From positions 3,491,053 through 3,555,052 of the forward strand of contig OZ036017.1 of the NCBI GenBank assembly GCA_964035015.1: a DNA stretch of 64,000 nt. The letters are read 5' to 3'. Origin of the DNA: Corallium rubrum (Eukaryota > Cnidaria > Anthozoa > Scleralcyonacea > Coralliidae). The notes beneath the pieces were generated by a model. That model searched no databases and was not told the DNA's origin. It saw nothing but the letters and a program-made list of their open reading frames with translations. The position numbers were made by a program, and so were the translations under genes. This document shows, piece after piece, positions 40,600 to 51,721 of the stretch. The number at the start of each line of letters is the position of its first letter. Position 1 is the first letter of the stretch.

Positions 40600-41140
40600 T
40601 CTTCAGGTTGATTGTCAGCGATAATGGTTTCGATTAAGAAACGAATATTCCGGCTCAGAAAACTGCATAGGCATGGCCGCGCGCTCGCCCAAATGGTTTT
40701 GCACCCCTTGCGTCATGGCGCGGCAATAACCTTGAAAGGGTCTATCGTTAGGCAATCTTTAAACGGATCGATATTGGTGACAGAGCGGAACAGTTCGCGA
40801 AATTCAAGGAAACAGCGTCGAAGGATTTCGACATCCGATCGACAATATTTTAAAATTTCCTCTTGAAAGTTGAAAACATAGTTATTGGCTCTCTGATTAT
40901 TATACCATTCGTAACATTTTGCACGATCACCGGGGCCATTCCGTCAGGGTAATAGAAGCTTGCCTCGGGTATGGGACCTTGGTAATTCTGGTTCTTTTCG
41001 GTATTGAAATGATGTGGGAAATAGCCTTTAGAAAGTTTGTTCAGACCATGCGACGGTTTCGGAAAGCTTGCGAGCTTCATTGGGATAAAGCATAGCGAAT
41101 CAATAAACTTAATGTCTAATTCTGGAACGTATAAAGAAAC
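40600..41140 (-). pseudogene. Polinton-like protein-primed DNA polymerase B fragment (copy A)
   Basis: From 41080 the minus strand reads MKLASFPKPSHGLNKLSKGY, FPHHFNTEKNQNY, FYYPDGM, then (in a shifted frame) ILKYCRSDVEILRRCFLEFR, LFRSVTNIDPF. These are blocks of the exonuclease-to-palm part of PolB from Polintons and adintoviruses. The order is right, but frameshifts and stops break it and the polymerase palm (YxDTD) is absent. It is an old viral or Polinton relic, probably from the same source as the 18-22 kb block, but that link is unproved. Confidence 0.7.
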
Positions 41141-41273
41141 AATTGCGCGTTTCTTTTAATATGTATAGAGTAAAACTTGTGGGTTTTTTACATTTTTCCA
41201 TGGCTGTGGGAAGATAATCTTACACTTTGTCTGATAACGAGAAAGACGATATTTAATAGTTCAGATGATGCCA

Positions 41274-42258
41274 CTTTCCGACATCATGGAAAGAAGCTAT
41301 TGTTGATCCGCGCCTCAAAAAATCAGGAACAGACTCTTCGTTTCCTAACTTACGACCTGTGAGTAACTTACAGTTTTAATCAAAGTTAGTTGAGCGAGCT
41401 GTTTTTAATCAAACGAACGAGCATATGTTGAAGTTCCAGCTTTACCCTATTTTGCAATCTGCCTTCCGCACTGGCCACAGCACTGAGACAGCTTTACTAA
41501 AAGTTCAGAATGATATCTTATTGAATATGGATCAGCAGAAGGTAACCCTTCTCGTAATGCTTGACCTCAGTGCGGCCTTTGATACGGTCAACCACCAAGT
41601 GCTACTTAACCGACTAGAGCACAGCTTTGGAATAACTGGGACTGCACTGCAATGGTTTAGATCATACCTAGCTGGTAGATCACAACGAATCTGCTTTGAT
41701 GGTTGCTATTCCAAGAAGCTTGATCTCCCGCATGGTGTTCCCCAAGGTTCGTGCCTTGGGCCACTGTTGTTCACAATATACGCTAGTAAGTTGTTCGATA
41801 TAATTAAGGCCCATCTCCCAGATGTACATGCCTACGTTGATGACAGCCAGCTCTACCTGTCTTTTTGTCCTGGTCCTGTTACCAACCAAGTAGATGCAGT
41901 GATTGCTATGCAGAACTGTATTGAAAGTATTCGAATATGGATGGCGGTGGACCAATTAAAGCTGAATGATGATAAAACCGAGATAATATTGATAGGCACA
42001 TGGCAACAATTGAGAAAAGTGAACATTACGCAACTGAATATCGGTGAAGTAGTAGTACGCGTTACAAGCTCGGCTGTTCGTAGCCTTGGATGTTGGCTTG
42101 ATTCAAATCTTAATATGATTACACAGATTAATAAAATTTGCCAATCAGTCCTATATCACCTGTATAATATAGACAAATACGGAAGTTTTTGACACAAGAT
42201 AGTACCAAATTGCTTGTTCAGGCTGTAACAATGTCGCGCATTGACTATTGTAATGGGC
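41274..42258 (+). pseudogene. LINE E ORF2, 5'-truncated RT (first part)
   Basis: Reads FPTSWKEAIVDPRLKKSGTD, NLRPVSNL, then SAFRTGHSTETALLKVQND, LLVMLDLSAAFDTVNH (motif A), GVPQGSCLGPLLFTIY (motif B), AYVDDSQLYLSF (motif C, DD), LGCWLDSNLN. It ends at DYCNGL, where the palindromic element inserted. A stop at ~41395 lies before the ATG at 41425. L2/CR1-like by the STETALL box. The protein resumes at 48554. Confidence 0.85.
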
Positions 42259-43059
42259 TCAACAAGGGCAGATTTTGTTTTCAGCCAATGAGGGCGTTTG
42301 TTTACATTACTTCAACAACCAATCAGATTACTTGAATTCAGTGTGGACTTCCGGTGCAATCGAAAATCAACAAAATGTTATGGAACAAACACACCTTCTA
42401 TAAAAGCTGTACGTGCACGCGAATTTTTAATTTTTTCGTTTCAAACGTGCATATTCAGATAAAATATGAATTTTTCTTTAATTTCCTCGCGGGGATAAAC
42501 AATCCGTTTTCTAACTCAAAAATAATCGGCCCTTGAATTACGGCTTACGAAGAGCCCGCGACCAAGCTAAATCGTCCCCTTCCTTCTAGCATAAAAGCCT
42601 AGCAAAGTTTACTTTTCTCGCTTGTTTTGACTTGTTATTAGTATAAGACCCTTCCCTTGTGGTAAACTATGCGAGATGAAAACCTAAACATACCTACGTG
42701 ACCTTTTCCGGTTTTAAAGTGTTTACTTCCTTTGGACTCAGGGGGTCTGGCGAAAGGATGAAGCTTCTTGTCAGTTGTCATGCAGCGCTCGTCAACTTGA
42801 ACTCTTGCATAATAAATCAAAACGTAGGAAAGATGGGTTCATCTGTTGCCAAACGGTTGGAAAATACTGCTTTGAAATATACTTCAATTCATGGATCATC
42901 GGTAACACTTACGAGAAGTTATTGTCTTGGGGGCTCAGCTCGAGGCGAACTGCTGGTTGACCATGAGCGTTGTTATCAACTAAACCTGCATTTTTATCGT
43001 CATCGTCTTCCTACTTTTCATCGTCGCTGGTCTCTTCGTTGTCTTTATTGTCTGTTTTA

Positions 43060-43320
43060 GCTTCTTTGATGACGGCTTCACTTGTTGTTTTTCCAAGGGA
43101 GATCAATAACCTTTAATTGCAACAGTTCGTGACAAATTCGATAAACACTGCTGTCTGGGTCCAGGTGAAAAGAATGTCCACATCCTCGAAATATCCTCCA
43201 CATTGTGCTTTGTCGTATACATCCACGACTATCACATTTTCTGTTGAAATGAAAATTGAAGGTATTGGTCTGTTGGCAAGCCTTAAAACTGACTTTTAGA
43301 GTTCTGTGATTACTGTATTT
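43060..43320 (-). pseudogene. Captured RING-like exon, left arm
   Basis: On the minus strand of the left arm lies the same exon as at 44800-45010: acceptor-side SFKACQQTNTFNFHFN, then CIRQSTMWRIFRGCGHSFH, SSVYRICHELL and KVIDLPWKN. It differs by a few bases; the phrase after CGHSFH is altered (a small deletion turns LECNLP into a frame break). Same origin as the right-arm copy. Confidence 0.55.
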
Positions 43321-43433
43321 GATTTAGAGATTGTGGTATAATTTTAAAATCTAATTTGTTTCTATGGCCCCTGTTTATTTAATCTTCAGTGATACTATTA
43401 TATGTTTGTATTATAGTTTATTTTGTACTTGGC

Positions 43434-43436
<3 letters not shown>

Positions 43437-43495
<59 letters not shown>

Positions 43496-43810
43496 ATATC
43501 ATAAAAGAAATAGATGCCCTGTGTTTATATAACCTGATGCAAACTCCCTCTCATCAGGCTATATAAACATGAGTGGCCACGTTTTATATATATATATTGG
43601 CCACTCATGTTTATATAGCCTGATGCGAGGGAGTTTGCATCAGGTTATATAAACACAGGGCATCTATTTCTTTTATGAAATAAGACTAAGAAATATACTG
43701 TGACATCACAACCATATTTGCATAACCTGATATAAACACAATAACTGACCAATCACAGCATGCGTAAGATGCAATCTATTTTTTATATACAGTATATATA
43801 TACTGTACTT

Positions 43811-43872
<62 letters not shown>

Positions 43873-43935
43873 CTGTGTTTATATAACCTGATGCAAACTC
43901 TCCCTCATCAGGCTATATAAACATGAGTGGCCAAG
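43437..43935. repeat. (TA)n runs and repeated TGTTTATATAACCTGATG foldbacks
   Basis: (TA)n at 43437-43492 and 43816-43869. Around them the module CCCTGTGTTTATATAACCTG, ATGCAAACTCCCTC, CATCAGGCTATATAAACATG, AGTGGCC occurs plus at 43515 and 43867, and inverted at 43599-43670 and 44413-44485. The CCTGATG/CATCAGG ends pair with each other. Looks like repeated insertion of one short element at TA sites. Not a hammerhead: no GAAA follows CTGATGA. Confidence 0.7.
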
Positions 43936-44179
43936 TTTTATTTCTTATATACATGTACATACTTACTTTTCTGGGTTTGGAGATTTTTCTACCGCTGTAA
44001 ATCCAAGTGCTAGTATTTGGTTGTTCACAACTGCTTCACCAAAAAGATTAGGAAGTTTTCATCTGGACAATTGTTTGTGTTGTTGTGGGGTCCTAGGTAA
44101 TTCAACTCCCATTCCAGGATGATTGCTGATACTTTCAGATTTTTGCCACCTAAAACATTTGTGCTACCTAAACAAATTC

Positions 44180-44420
44180 AATTTTAGTAGCAAAAGAATT
44201 GACCAGCTAAAAGTCCAGGCAGCTGAATGTCTTACTGAAAAAAATGAAAGTATCAACAATCATCCTGGAATGGTTGTTGAATTACCTAGGACCCCCCCCC
44301 CCCCCAACAACACAAACAATTGTCCAGATGGAAACTTCCTAATCTTTTTGGTGAAGCAGTTGTGAACAACCAAATACTACCACTTGGATTTACAGCACTA
44401 GAAAAATTTCCTTGGCCACT
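44180..44420 (+). pseudogene. Captured exon with Pro-rich segment, right arm
   Basis: Plus frame: SSKRIDQLKVQAAECLTEKN, NNHPGMVVELPRTPPPP, NNTNNCPDGNFL, then in the next frame LFGEAVVNNQILPLGFTAL. The C run at 44288-44302 has lengthened and probably caused the frame change. The inverse sits in the left arm at 43975-44120. It is the upstream neighbour of the RING-like exon in the parent gene, judged by order and strand. Family not identified. Confidence 0.5.
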
Positions 44421-44581
44421 CCTTTTTATAAAGCCTATTGCAAACGTGAGAGGGAGTTTGCATCAGGTTATATAAACACAGGGCAACTATTTCATCACAA
44501 CCATGTTTGCATAACCTGATATAAACACAATAACTGACCAATCACAGCATGTGTAAGATGCAATCTATTTTTTAATATACA

Positions 44582-44583
<2 letters not shown>

Positions 44584-44651
<68 letters not shown>
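44584..44651. repeat. (TA)n microsatellite in the right arm
   Basis: About 34 units between the two captured exons, at the mirror position of the runs in the left arm. Confidence 0.92.
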
Positions 44652-44655
<4 letters not shown>

Positions 44656-44799
44656 GCCAAGTACAAAATAAACTATAATACAAACATATAATAATATCAC
44701 TGAAGATTAAATAAACAGGGGCCATAGAAACAAATTAGATTTTAAAATTATACCAGAATCTCTAAATCAAATACAGTAATCACAGAACCATAAAAGTCA

Positions 44800-45010
44800 G
44801 TTTTAAGGCTTGCCAACAGACCAATACCTTCAATTTTCATTTCAACAGAAAAGGTGATAGTCCTGGATGTACACGACAAAGCACAATGTGGAGGATATTT
44901 CGAGGATGTGGACATTCTTTTCACCTGGAGTGCAACCTCCCAGACAGCAGTGTTTATCGAATTTGTCACGAACTGTTGCAATTAAAGGTTATTGATCTCC
45001 CTTGGAAAAA
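44800..45010 (+). pseudogene. Captured RING-like exon, right arm
   Basis: Plus frame: FKACQQTNTFNFHFNRKGDS, PGCTRQSTMWRIFRGCGHSF, then HLECNLPDSSVYRICHELLQ and KVIDLPWKNSK, stop. The spacing C-x(11)-C-GHSFH-x(3)-C...C-H-E is that of a RING/PHD-like zinc finger, with one expected Cys replaced by Arg or Tyr. It is probably the last exon of a transposon gene, carried here without its catalytic part. Intact stop at ~45018. Confidence 0.55.
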
Positions 45011-45987
45011 CAGCAAATGAAGTCATCATCAAAGAAGCTAAAACAGACAATAAAGACAACGAAGAGACCAGCGACGATGAAGAGTAGGAAGACGACGACG
45101 ATTGACGATAAAAATGCAGGTTTAGTTTGATAGCAACGCTCATGGTCAACCAGCAGTTCGCCTCAAGCTGAGCCCCCAAGACAATAACTTCTCGTAAGTG
45201 TTACCGATTATCCATGAATTGAAGTATATTTTAAAGCAGTATTTTCCAACCGTTAGGCAACAGATGAACCCATCCTTCCTACGTTTTGATTTATTAATGC
45301 AAGAGTTCAAGTTGACGAGCGCTGCATGACAACTGAAGAAGCTTCATCCTTCGCCAGACCCCCTGAGTCCAAAGGAAATAAACACTTTAAAACCGGAAAA
45401 GATCACGTAGGTATGTTTCGAAGGTTTTCATCTCGCTATAGTTTACAAGGGAAGGGTCTTATACTAATAACACGTCAAAACAAGCGAGAAAAGTAAACTT
45501 TGGTAGGCTTTTATGCTAGAAGGAAGGGGACGATTTAGCTTGGTCGCGGGCTCTTCGTAAGCCGTAATTCAAGGGCCGATTATTTTTGAGTTAGAAAACG
45601 GATTGTTTATCCCCGCGAGGAAATTAAAGAAAAATTCATATTTTATCTGAATATGCACGTTTGAAACGAAAAAATTAAAAATTCGCGTGCACGTACAGCT
45701 TTTATAGAAGGTGTGTTTGTTCCATAATATTTTGTTGATTTTCGATTGCACCGGAAGTCCACACTGAATTCAAGTAATGGGGAAGGGGACGATTTAGCTT
45801 GGTCGCGGGCTCTTCGTAAGCCGTAATTCAAGGGCCGATTGTTTTTGAGTTAGAAAACGGATTGTTTATCTAACATGTCAGTGAATGAAGTTCATTATCG
45901 CAAGCTTAAACAGATTGACCTTAAGGCCTTCAAGCTGATATATGTGCCTCTGAGCTTTGTAAGGCTACATGGTTAAGTGTAAATGAA

Positions 45988-48193
45988 ATGTCAAAATGCT
46001 ATGATGTCACCTTACGTTCTATTCTTGATAAGCATACCCCTTTGAAATCGAAAGTTATGACTGTCAGACCTAGAGTTCCATGGTTTAATGACAGTCTAAA
46101 AAAGTTGAAGGCTAAGCGTAGGAAGCTTGAAAGGACGATGCTTAAATCGGGGCTTCAATGCTGCTTATCGTAATGTACGTGATGCCTATAGTGCTCTCCT
46201 AAGCGAAACCAGAAAGACGTACTATTCCAACCTTATTGACGAGTGTGCCGGTGATTCGAAGAAATTGTTCCGAATTGTGAACTCCCTGAGCAAAGAAAGT
46301 CAAGTCAGGGAGTTACCTCAGCACGAAGAACCTTCCATCCTAGCGAATGAGTTTGGTGATTTCTTCTGTAAGAAAATTGAACTCGTAAGAGCGAAGATTG
46401 ACAACATCTCTGTTAATCCATCTGATATTCACTTCCATTTGCCTCAAGTGAAATTGGAGAAATTTTCCTCGATCTCGGAAGATGAAATTCGGAAGATTAT
46501 CCTGGAATCTTCTAATGCTTCCAGCCAATTGGATCCCATTCCTACGTGGCTTCTTAAACTTTGCTGCAATGAACTGGCCCCAGTCATTACTGAAATTGTA
46601 AACCTTTCTCTTTGTGAAGGAATTGTACCTGATCATTGGAAAACAGCGCTGGTCCTACCTCTTTTAAAGAAGCTTGGGCTTGACCTAATATTTGAGAACT
46701 TCAGACCCATTAGCAATCTGCCGTTTGTAGCCAAATCTGCTGAAAAGGTGGTGATTTCTCAGTTGTCTACGCATTGTGCTGCCAATGCTCCTCTCCCTGA
46801 GAACCAGTCAGCGTATCGGGAACATCATTCTACGGAAACAGCTCTACTAAATTTCAAAATGCTGTAATTGTAAACCGTAGTCGTCTGCAATCATTGTTTT
46901 TTGTAACTACCAGTTGAAGGCTGCAGTCTGGCAGCCGAAAGCTCGTGATAAATAAATATTTTCAACCAGAGAACGTCTCCAAAATCATCAAGCTCTACTA
47001 AAGTCCAAAATGACATTCTCCTCAGTATGGATCGACAGGAAGTTACACTTCTCGTCCTGATCGACCTCAGTGCCGCCTTTGACACCATCGACCATGCAAT
47101 CCTCCGCGAGACACTTGAGAAGGACTTTGGTGTCATTGGAGATGCACAGAAGTGGTTGGCACCTTATTTATCCGAGAGAAAGCAGAGGATATTAGTTAAG
47201 AACTGTAAATCAGATGCATTCAACCTTGAGTCGGGAGTTCCACAGCGAAGCTGTCTGGGCCCTGTCCTGTTCATACTCTAAGCGGCTGGATTATTTAAGA
47301 TCATTGACAAACACCTTCCTAATGCACATAGTTATGCTGACGACACCCAAATTTATCTGTCTTTTCGACAACATCCATCTGCATCTCAGGATGCTGCGCT
47401 GGAGAGTATCGAGAACTGTGTTGCTGATATCCGTGCCTGGATGCTTTCTAAACACCTTTTGATCAACGACTCCAAGACTGAGTTTATAATCATCGGTTCC
47501 TGGCAGCAGATGCCAAAGATTCAAATCAATAAGATCACAGTTGGAGAGTCTACGATTGAGCCTGTGAAGATGGTACGCAACCTTGGGGCATGGTTTGACT
47601 CCCATATGTCGACGAATTCTCATATTGGGAAAGTGTGTAGTAAGGCATTCCGCAGCCTCTATAATATCCGGCAGATAAGGAAATTCCTTTCGGAAGAAAC
47701 AACGAAGATTTTGGTACACGCTTTCATCACCTCACATCTCGATTACTGTAATTCATTACTCTATGGTCTCCCACAATATCAATATGATCGTTTACAAAGG
47801 GTTTTTAATGCTGCGGCACGTGTGGTCTGCCTGGTCCCTAAATTCGACCATATCACTCCTGTCTTGATTAGACTACATTGGCTTCCTGTTCGGTATCGGG
47901 TGACATTTAAGATATTGCTGCTGGTGTACAAGGCCCTGCATGCGAAAGCACCATCCTACATCTCTAGCCTTTTGAACGTTAAGCCTGTTGGTCGCTACAG
48001 CCTGCGTTCCGATAGCCAAGAAATGTTACTGGTCCCCAAGACAATGCGAAAAACATTTGGGGATAGAGCCTTTGCCAAGGCAGGCCCCTCTTTGTGGAAT
48101 GAGCTTCCTGCTGATATTCGCAGGGCGTCATCAGTGGAGACTTTTAAAAGCCAACTGAAAACTTTTCTTTTTAAAAAGGCATTTTACGCTTAA
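45988..48193 (+). pseudogene. LINE F ORF2 reverse transcriptase, several breaks
   Basis: Frame 45988-46173 reads LDKHTPLKSKVMTVRPRVPW; 46127-46867 has TYYSNLIDECAGDSKKLFRI, the RT fingers (LDPIPTWLL, IFENFRPISNLPFVAK); then the small insertion; 47027-47281 has LLVLIDLSAAFDTIDHAIL (A) and GVPQRSCLGPVLF (B, with Arg for Gly); a stop; then HSYADDTQIYLSF (C, DD) and, from 47441, the long C-terminal frame with LGAWFDSHMS, LDYCNSLLYGLP, LHWLPVRYRVTFKILLLVYK and the end FKSQLKTFLFKKAFYA. Breaks near 46150, 46860, 47281 and 47440. Confidence 0.82.
46857..46989 (+). mobile_element. 133-bp insertion with 12-bp target duplication in LINE F
   Basis: AGCTCTACTAAA occurs at 46843-46854 and again at 46990-47001, and the LINE frame resumes after the second. 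The insert holds GAAGGCTGCAGTCTGGCAGC, CGAAAGCTCGTGATAAATAA and ATTTTCAACCAGAGAACG. GGCTGC and GCAGCC make a 6-bp stem directly before GAAA, like stem II of a hammerhead, but CTGANGA is not intact. Probably the 3' end of a retroelement, perhaps Penelope-like. Confidence 0.55.
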
Positions 48194-48553
48194 GTGTTGT
48201 ATATAGATATTTTATTCTTACATTTTATGCTATTTTTACATTTTGACTAGTAGTGATAGCGCTTTAGAATATTTATAGTTTTAGCGCTTTATAAATGAAT
48301 AAATTATTATTTATTATTATTATATCCCCGCGAGGAAATTAAAGAAAAATTCGTACTTTATCCGAATATGCACGTTTGAAACGAAAAAATTAAAAATTCG
48401 CGTGCACGTACAGCTTTTATAGAAGGTGTGTTTGTTCCATAATATTTTGTTGATTTTCGATTGCACCGGAAGTCCACATGGAATTCAAGTAATCTGATTG
48501 GTTGTTGAAATAATGTAAACAAACGCCCTCATTGGTTCAAAACAAAATATGCC

Positions 48554-49152
48554 CTTGTTAATGGGCTCTTATTTGGTCTGCCAGCTGTGCATCTCTCTAA
48601 GTTACAACGTGTTCAAAATTCTGCAGCGCGACTAATAAGCAATACGCCCAGATATGAACATATATGTCCAATACTACATGATCTACATTGGCTACCTGTG
48701 AGGTTTAGAATTCTCTACAAAATCGCAGTTATTACATTCAAGGTTATTCACCATCAAGCGCCTGCTTACTTAAAAGATCTTATTACCATAAAACAAAACA
48801 CGTTATAATCTTCGTTCTGGCAATGGTATTGTTTTGCAAGCTCCATCGACCAAATTGAAATCCACTCTGGGAGATCATTTACGGCAGCTGCCCCGAGGAC
48901 ATGGAACATCCTTCCAGAACATATTAGGAATGAAACCAATTTTAATAAGTTTAAAACTCAATTAAAAACTCACTATTTTATTCAAGCATATACTTAATGT
49001 TTTGTCTTTTTATAAGGGAACTTTGGTTATATGTATAAACTTGTAAATAGCATAACAGTAATTTCTTAATTTTTAATGTTTAGTTCTTTCTATTTAGTGT
49101 ACTGCGCATTTGATCATAATGTTATGCAAAAGTGCGCAATATAAATGATTAA

Positions 49153-49217
<65 letters not shown>

Positions 49218-49218
49218 G
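48554..49218 (+). pseudogene. LINE E ORF2 C-terminal part and (ATT)n tail
   Basis: Resumes after the palindromic element: LLFGLPAVHLSKLQRVQNSA, ARLISNTPRYEHICPILHDL, HWLPVRFRILYKIAVITFKV; then, past a stop near 48807, FTAAAPRTWNILPEHIRNET and FKTQLKTHYFIQAYT, stop near 48995. The 3' UTR ends AATGATTAAATT and the tail is (ATT)n at 49154-49217. Together with 41274-42258 it makes one 1.6-kb 5'-truncated insertion. Confidence 0.82.
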
Positions 49219-49261
49219 ATGATGATGCAGATGAACATCTAGTTACCATACGCTTGCAGTT

Positions 49262-49994
49262 CGTTCAGACCATGCAACGTTTTCGGAAAGCTTGCGAGCT
49301 TCATTGGGATAAAGCATATTGAATCGATAAACTTAATGTCTAATTCTGGAACGTATAAAGTTAATATCTTCGTCCCATTCATAATAATAACAAACCATTC
49401 TTATGTAGATATTGTAAAATGAAATACCCGTCATATCCCTGAAAATTATGCGCCATCACTATACTGTTAAAGTTATGGTCTTGAAATAACCATTCACAAA
49501 ATTCAACCCGTGCATTTGCACAGCTAAACACCCATTCTTGCCCGCTTTCATTTTGAACTACTTCTTGCACGCATTCAAAGTCAAAGAAGAAGAATCGGTT
49601 ATAACTACCTTCTTCTCCTTCATCATCACTAACTTCTTCCCCTACGTCCACCTCATCATCTAGTAAATTTGTGTCCGATTGCCTTTCGTGAGTGGATTTT
49701 CTTTTCTTCGCCGGTTCAATATAACACTGGTGGTCTTCAGGGACCAACGCACTGTTGACACACCGTACAGGGAACAAGACTGCAATGATGTCTCGGAGGG
49801 TTTCATTAGCTTGTTTCACACCTGCTTGCAGTGTTTCTTGACCCTTGAGAAATCGAGCGCAATCTATACAAAAAGCATAACTTGCACGTATCGCCCCACA
49901 GATGGTCTTCGACTTTATCATAGCCTTTCTTATCTCGGTCAAAAACGAATCGTCGTTCCAATCTCGCTTGAAGGATTCGCATTGCGTTCGTCAC
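49262..49994 (-). pseudogene. Polinton-like DNA polymerase B fragment (copy B), exonuclease part
   Basis: Minus frame 49942-49379: KTICGAIRASYAFCIDCARF, an acidic insert (DDEVDVGEEVSDDEGEEG), then FFFFDFECVQE (Exo I, Asp and Glu) and VMAHNFQGYDGYFILQYLH (Exo II, N-x(2-3)-F/Y-D). Upstream 49994-49806 is in a second frame (RILQARLERRFVFDRD), and 49370-49262 continues past a stop with the same 100 bases found in copy A (41035-41140). It is the N-terminal half of a protein-primed PolB. Frameshifts make it dead. Confidence 0.72.
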
Positions 49995-51236
49995 GCTGAA
50001 TATTAATGAGGCATCCCTTTCATACGCTGGATGGGAGGGGGGTGGGGGTTATCTACTCACAGTGATAAATAACTGAAGCTAAGAATTTAACAAAAATTCT
50101 ACAACTTTAATAACTGCGCCTCGTACGAGATATGCCCCCCAATTTTTTTATATTTTTTTTGTATTAATAACAGACACACACACCCGTTAAATCTTGTTCT
50201 CGACTGTTTTAATATATAAATTCCAAAGTTTAATCTTAAAGGAAAACTTAAATTTAATCCGTTCTGGTTGTAAAAATATCCAGTTTTATATATGGAGGTT
50301 TTCAAAGTGATTTTTTAGTACGTAATAATAAAATTAACAGCCTTTAATTAAATAAAAAGGGAAAACAAACCAGTATACTCGGATTTCTGCGATAAACTAT
50401 AACGAGCGAAGTTTCACTCAAGAAAATTAGAAAAAACACTCGAGAAAATTACAAAGTTCATCTGTAGTCATGTAATTACATACCGAAAGAGCATGACATT
50501 GTGAAGTCAATATAAAAAACGCTATGAACCAAATGACAAATTTTCATTCAATGCCACGTCCAAGTATCTAAAGACAACTTTAGGCAAGATATTTATATTG
50601 ATTTTCATTTCCAAGATTTATTCCATTTTAACTCAGGTAAACTGGTAAATACGAATCTCCTACCATTAAACTTTCCTGGTCTGCTTTTGTCACCAGCAAC
50701 ACAGCCAATTCAGTCTACTCTTTTCAGATTGTCTTATTTGTCTTTCTACTAGCGGCGTTTTATAGTTCCTGCCGGTTTTCTCGTTCGGTTTCTTACTCTT
50801 TTCGTTGTTGACATCATTCATTGTTCCCTCTCGAGTTAAGTAGAATACGCCATGTATTGCAGAACTCTTTACCGGCTTTGAACAGCTTCAGGACACATCC
50901 TTGTTCTTTCAGTTACATTTCGCTCGGGATCCTTTTCGCTCTTTATCGAAATTTTTAGGCGTTCTTCAATGGTTTTAAAGTCGTATTTATTGTTGCCTCT
51001 TCTCGCTGCCGTATCTCTTTCTTAGCCTTCTTTTTTGGTCTTTTTCCATAGTATTATTAATGTACATTTTAGCTGTAAACAACTTTTTGCTGGCAAAGAT
51101 TTCTTTCGAGATCGTTGAAAAATTATTTCGTAATCCAACAGACTTATAATTTGCTGTCGTAAATTTGGATAATTTAAATAATTTAACAGGTTAGTTACCA
51201 GTACCTTACTATCCGAACCGCGCAAGTTGTCGATTT

Positions 51237-51237
<1 letters not shown>
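49995..51237. other. No gene seen
   Basis: 1.2 kb without a convincing frame or repeat. G-rich (50034-50046) and T-rich runs, and scattered AT-rich DNA. It may hold more of the decayed virus-like element next to PolB, or host intron, but I see no signal for either. Confidence 0.4.

Positions 51238-51266
<29 letters not shown>
51238..51266. repeat. (TA)n, left border of the retrozyme locus
   Basis: About 14 units directly abutting the end of the inverted hammerhead (AACTACAGACGG). Confidence 0.92.
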
Positions 51267-51267
<1 letters not shown>

Positions 51268-51314
51268 ACTACAGACGGTACCGTTTCGGCCTTTCGGGCC
51301 TCATCAGTGTAGTG
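51267..51314 (-). ncRNA. Hammerhead ribozyme, inverted unit
   Basis: Minus strand: stem I ACTACA (51313-51308), CTGATGA (51307-51301), stem II GGCC/GGCC with loop CGAAA, GAA, the palindromic stem III ACGGTACCGT, cleavage after GTC at 51274, return strand TGTAGT. All core bases match a type I hammerhead. Confidence 0.88.
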
Positions 51315-51475
51315 CTGATGAGCAGGATGAAGGTAACTGCTATTTACAGTCACCTTTGGTGCCTCACAAATTGCGGGACATCAAAAACCATGCCAGAGCG
51401 CTCAAACTGCAAGCAGTGGGCGTGCGCACAATGCGTAAGCAGTAATGGCTATATATAATAATATAATAAATATAT

Positions 51476-51623
<148 letters not shown>

Positions 51624-51721
51624 ACGCTCACTGAGCGCTCTGGCATGGTTTTGATGTCCCACAATTTGTGAGGCACCAAAGGTGACTGTAAATAGCAGTT
51701 ACCTTCATCCTGCTCATCAGC

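Larger units (their letters stand above)
45870..48325 (+). mobile_element. LINE F, nested in the palindromic element
   Basis: Inserted in the sequence GGATTGTTTATC/CCCGCGAGG of the third TIR copy. It starts inside ORF2 (5'-truncated), runs through the RT and ends with a TTATTATT-type tail (48304-48324). Same broad clade as LINE E (STETALL and DLSAAFDT boxes) but clearly a different family. A 133-bp insertion with its own target duplication lies within it (46857-46989). Confidence 0.85.
42259..48553. mobile_element. Giant palindromic DNA element with captured exons (42259-45778 plus an extra TIR)
   Basis: LINE E text breaks at TAATGGGCTC (42249-42258) and resumes after an exact second TAATGGGCTC (48554-48563), a 10-bp target duplication. 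The ends are (A)ACAAGGGCAGATTTTG and its reverse complement. The left arm (42259-44142) is repeated inverted at 44240-45778, lacking the outer ~67 bases. A third TIR copy (45779-45869 and 48326-48553) supplies the true right end and is itself split by LINE F. TIRs exceed 300 bp. TSD length of 9-10 points to a MULE-like mechanism (inference). Each arm carries the same coding remnants; no transposase core is seen. Confidence 0.8.

Noticed and set aside
43515-43680. Hammerhead ribozymes around CCTGATGAG...CATCAGG
   Set aside because: CTGATGA is present but no stem II followed by GAAA; the two halves pair with each other as a simple inverted repeat.
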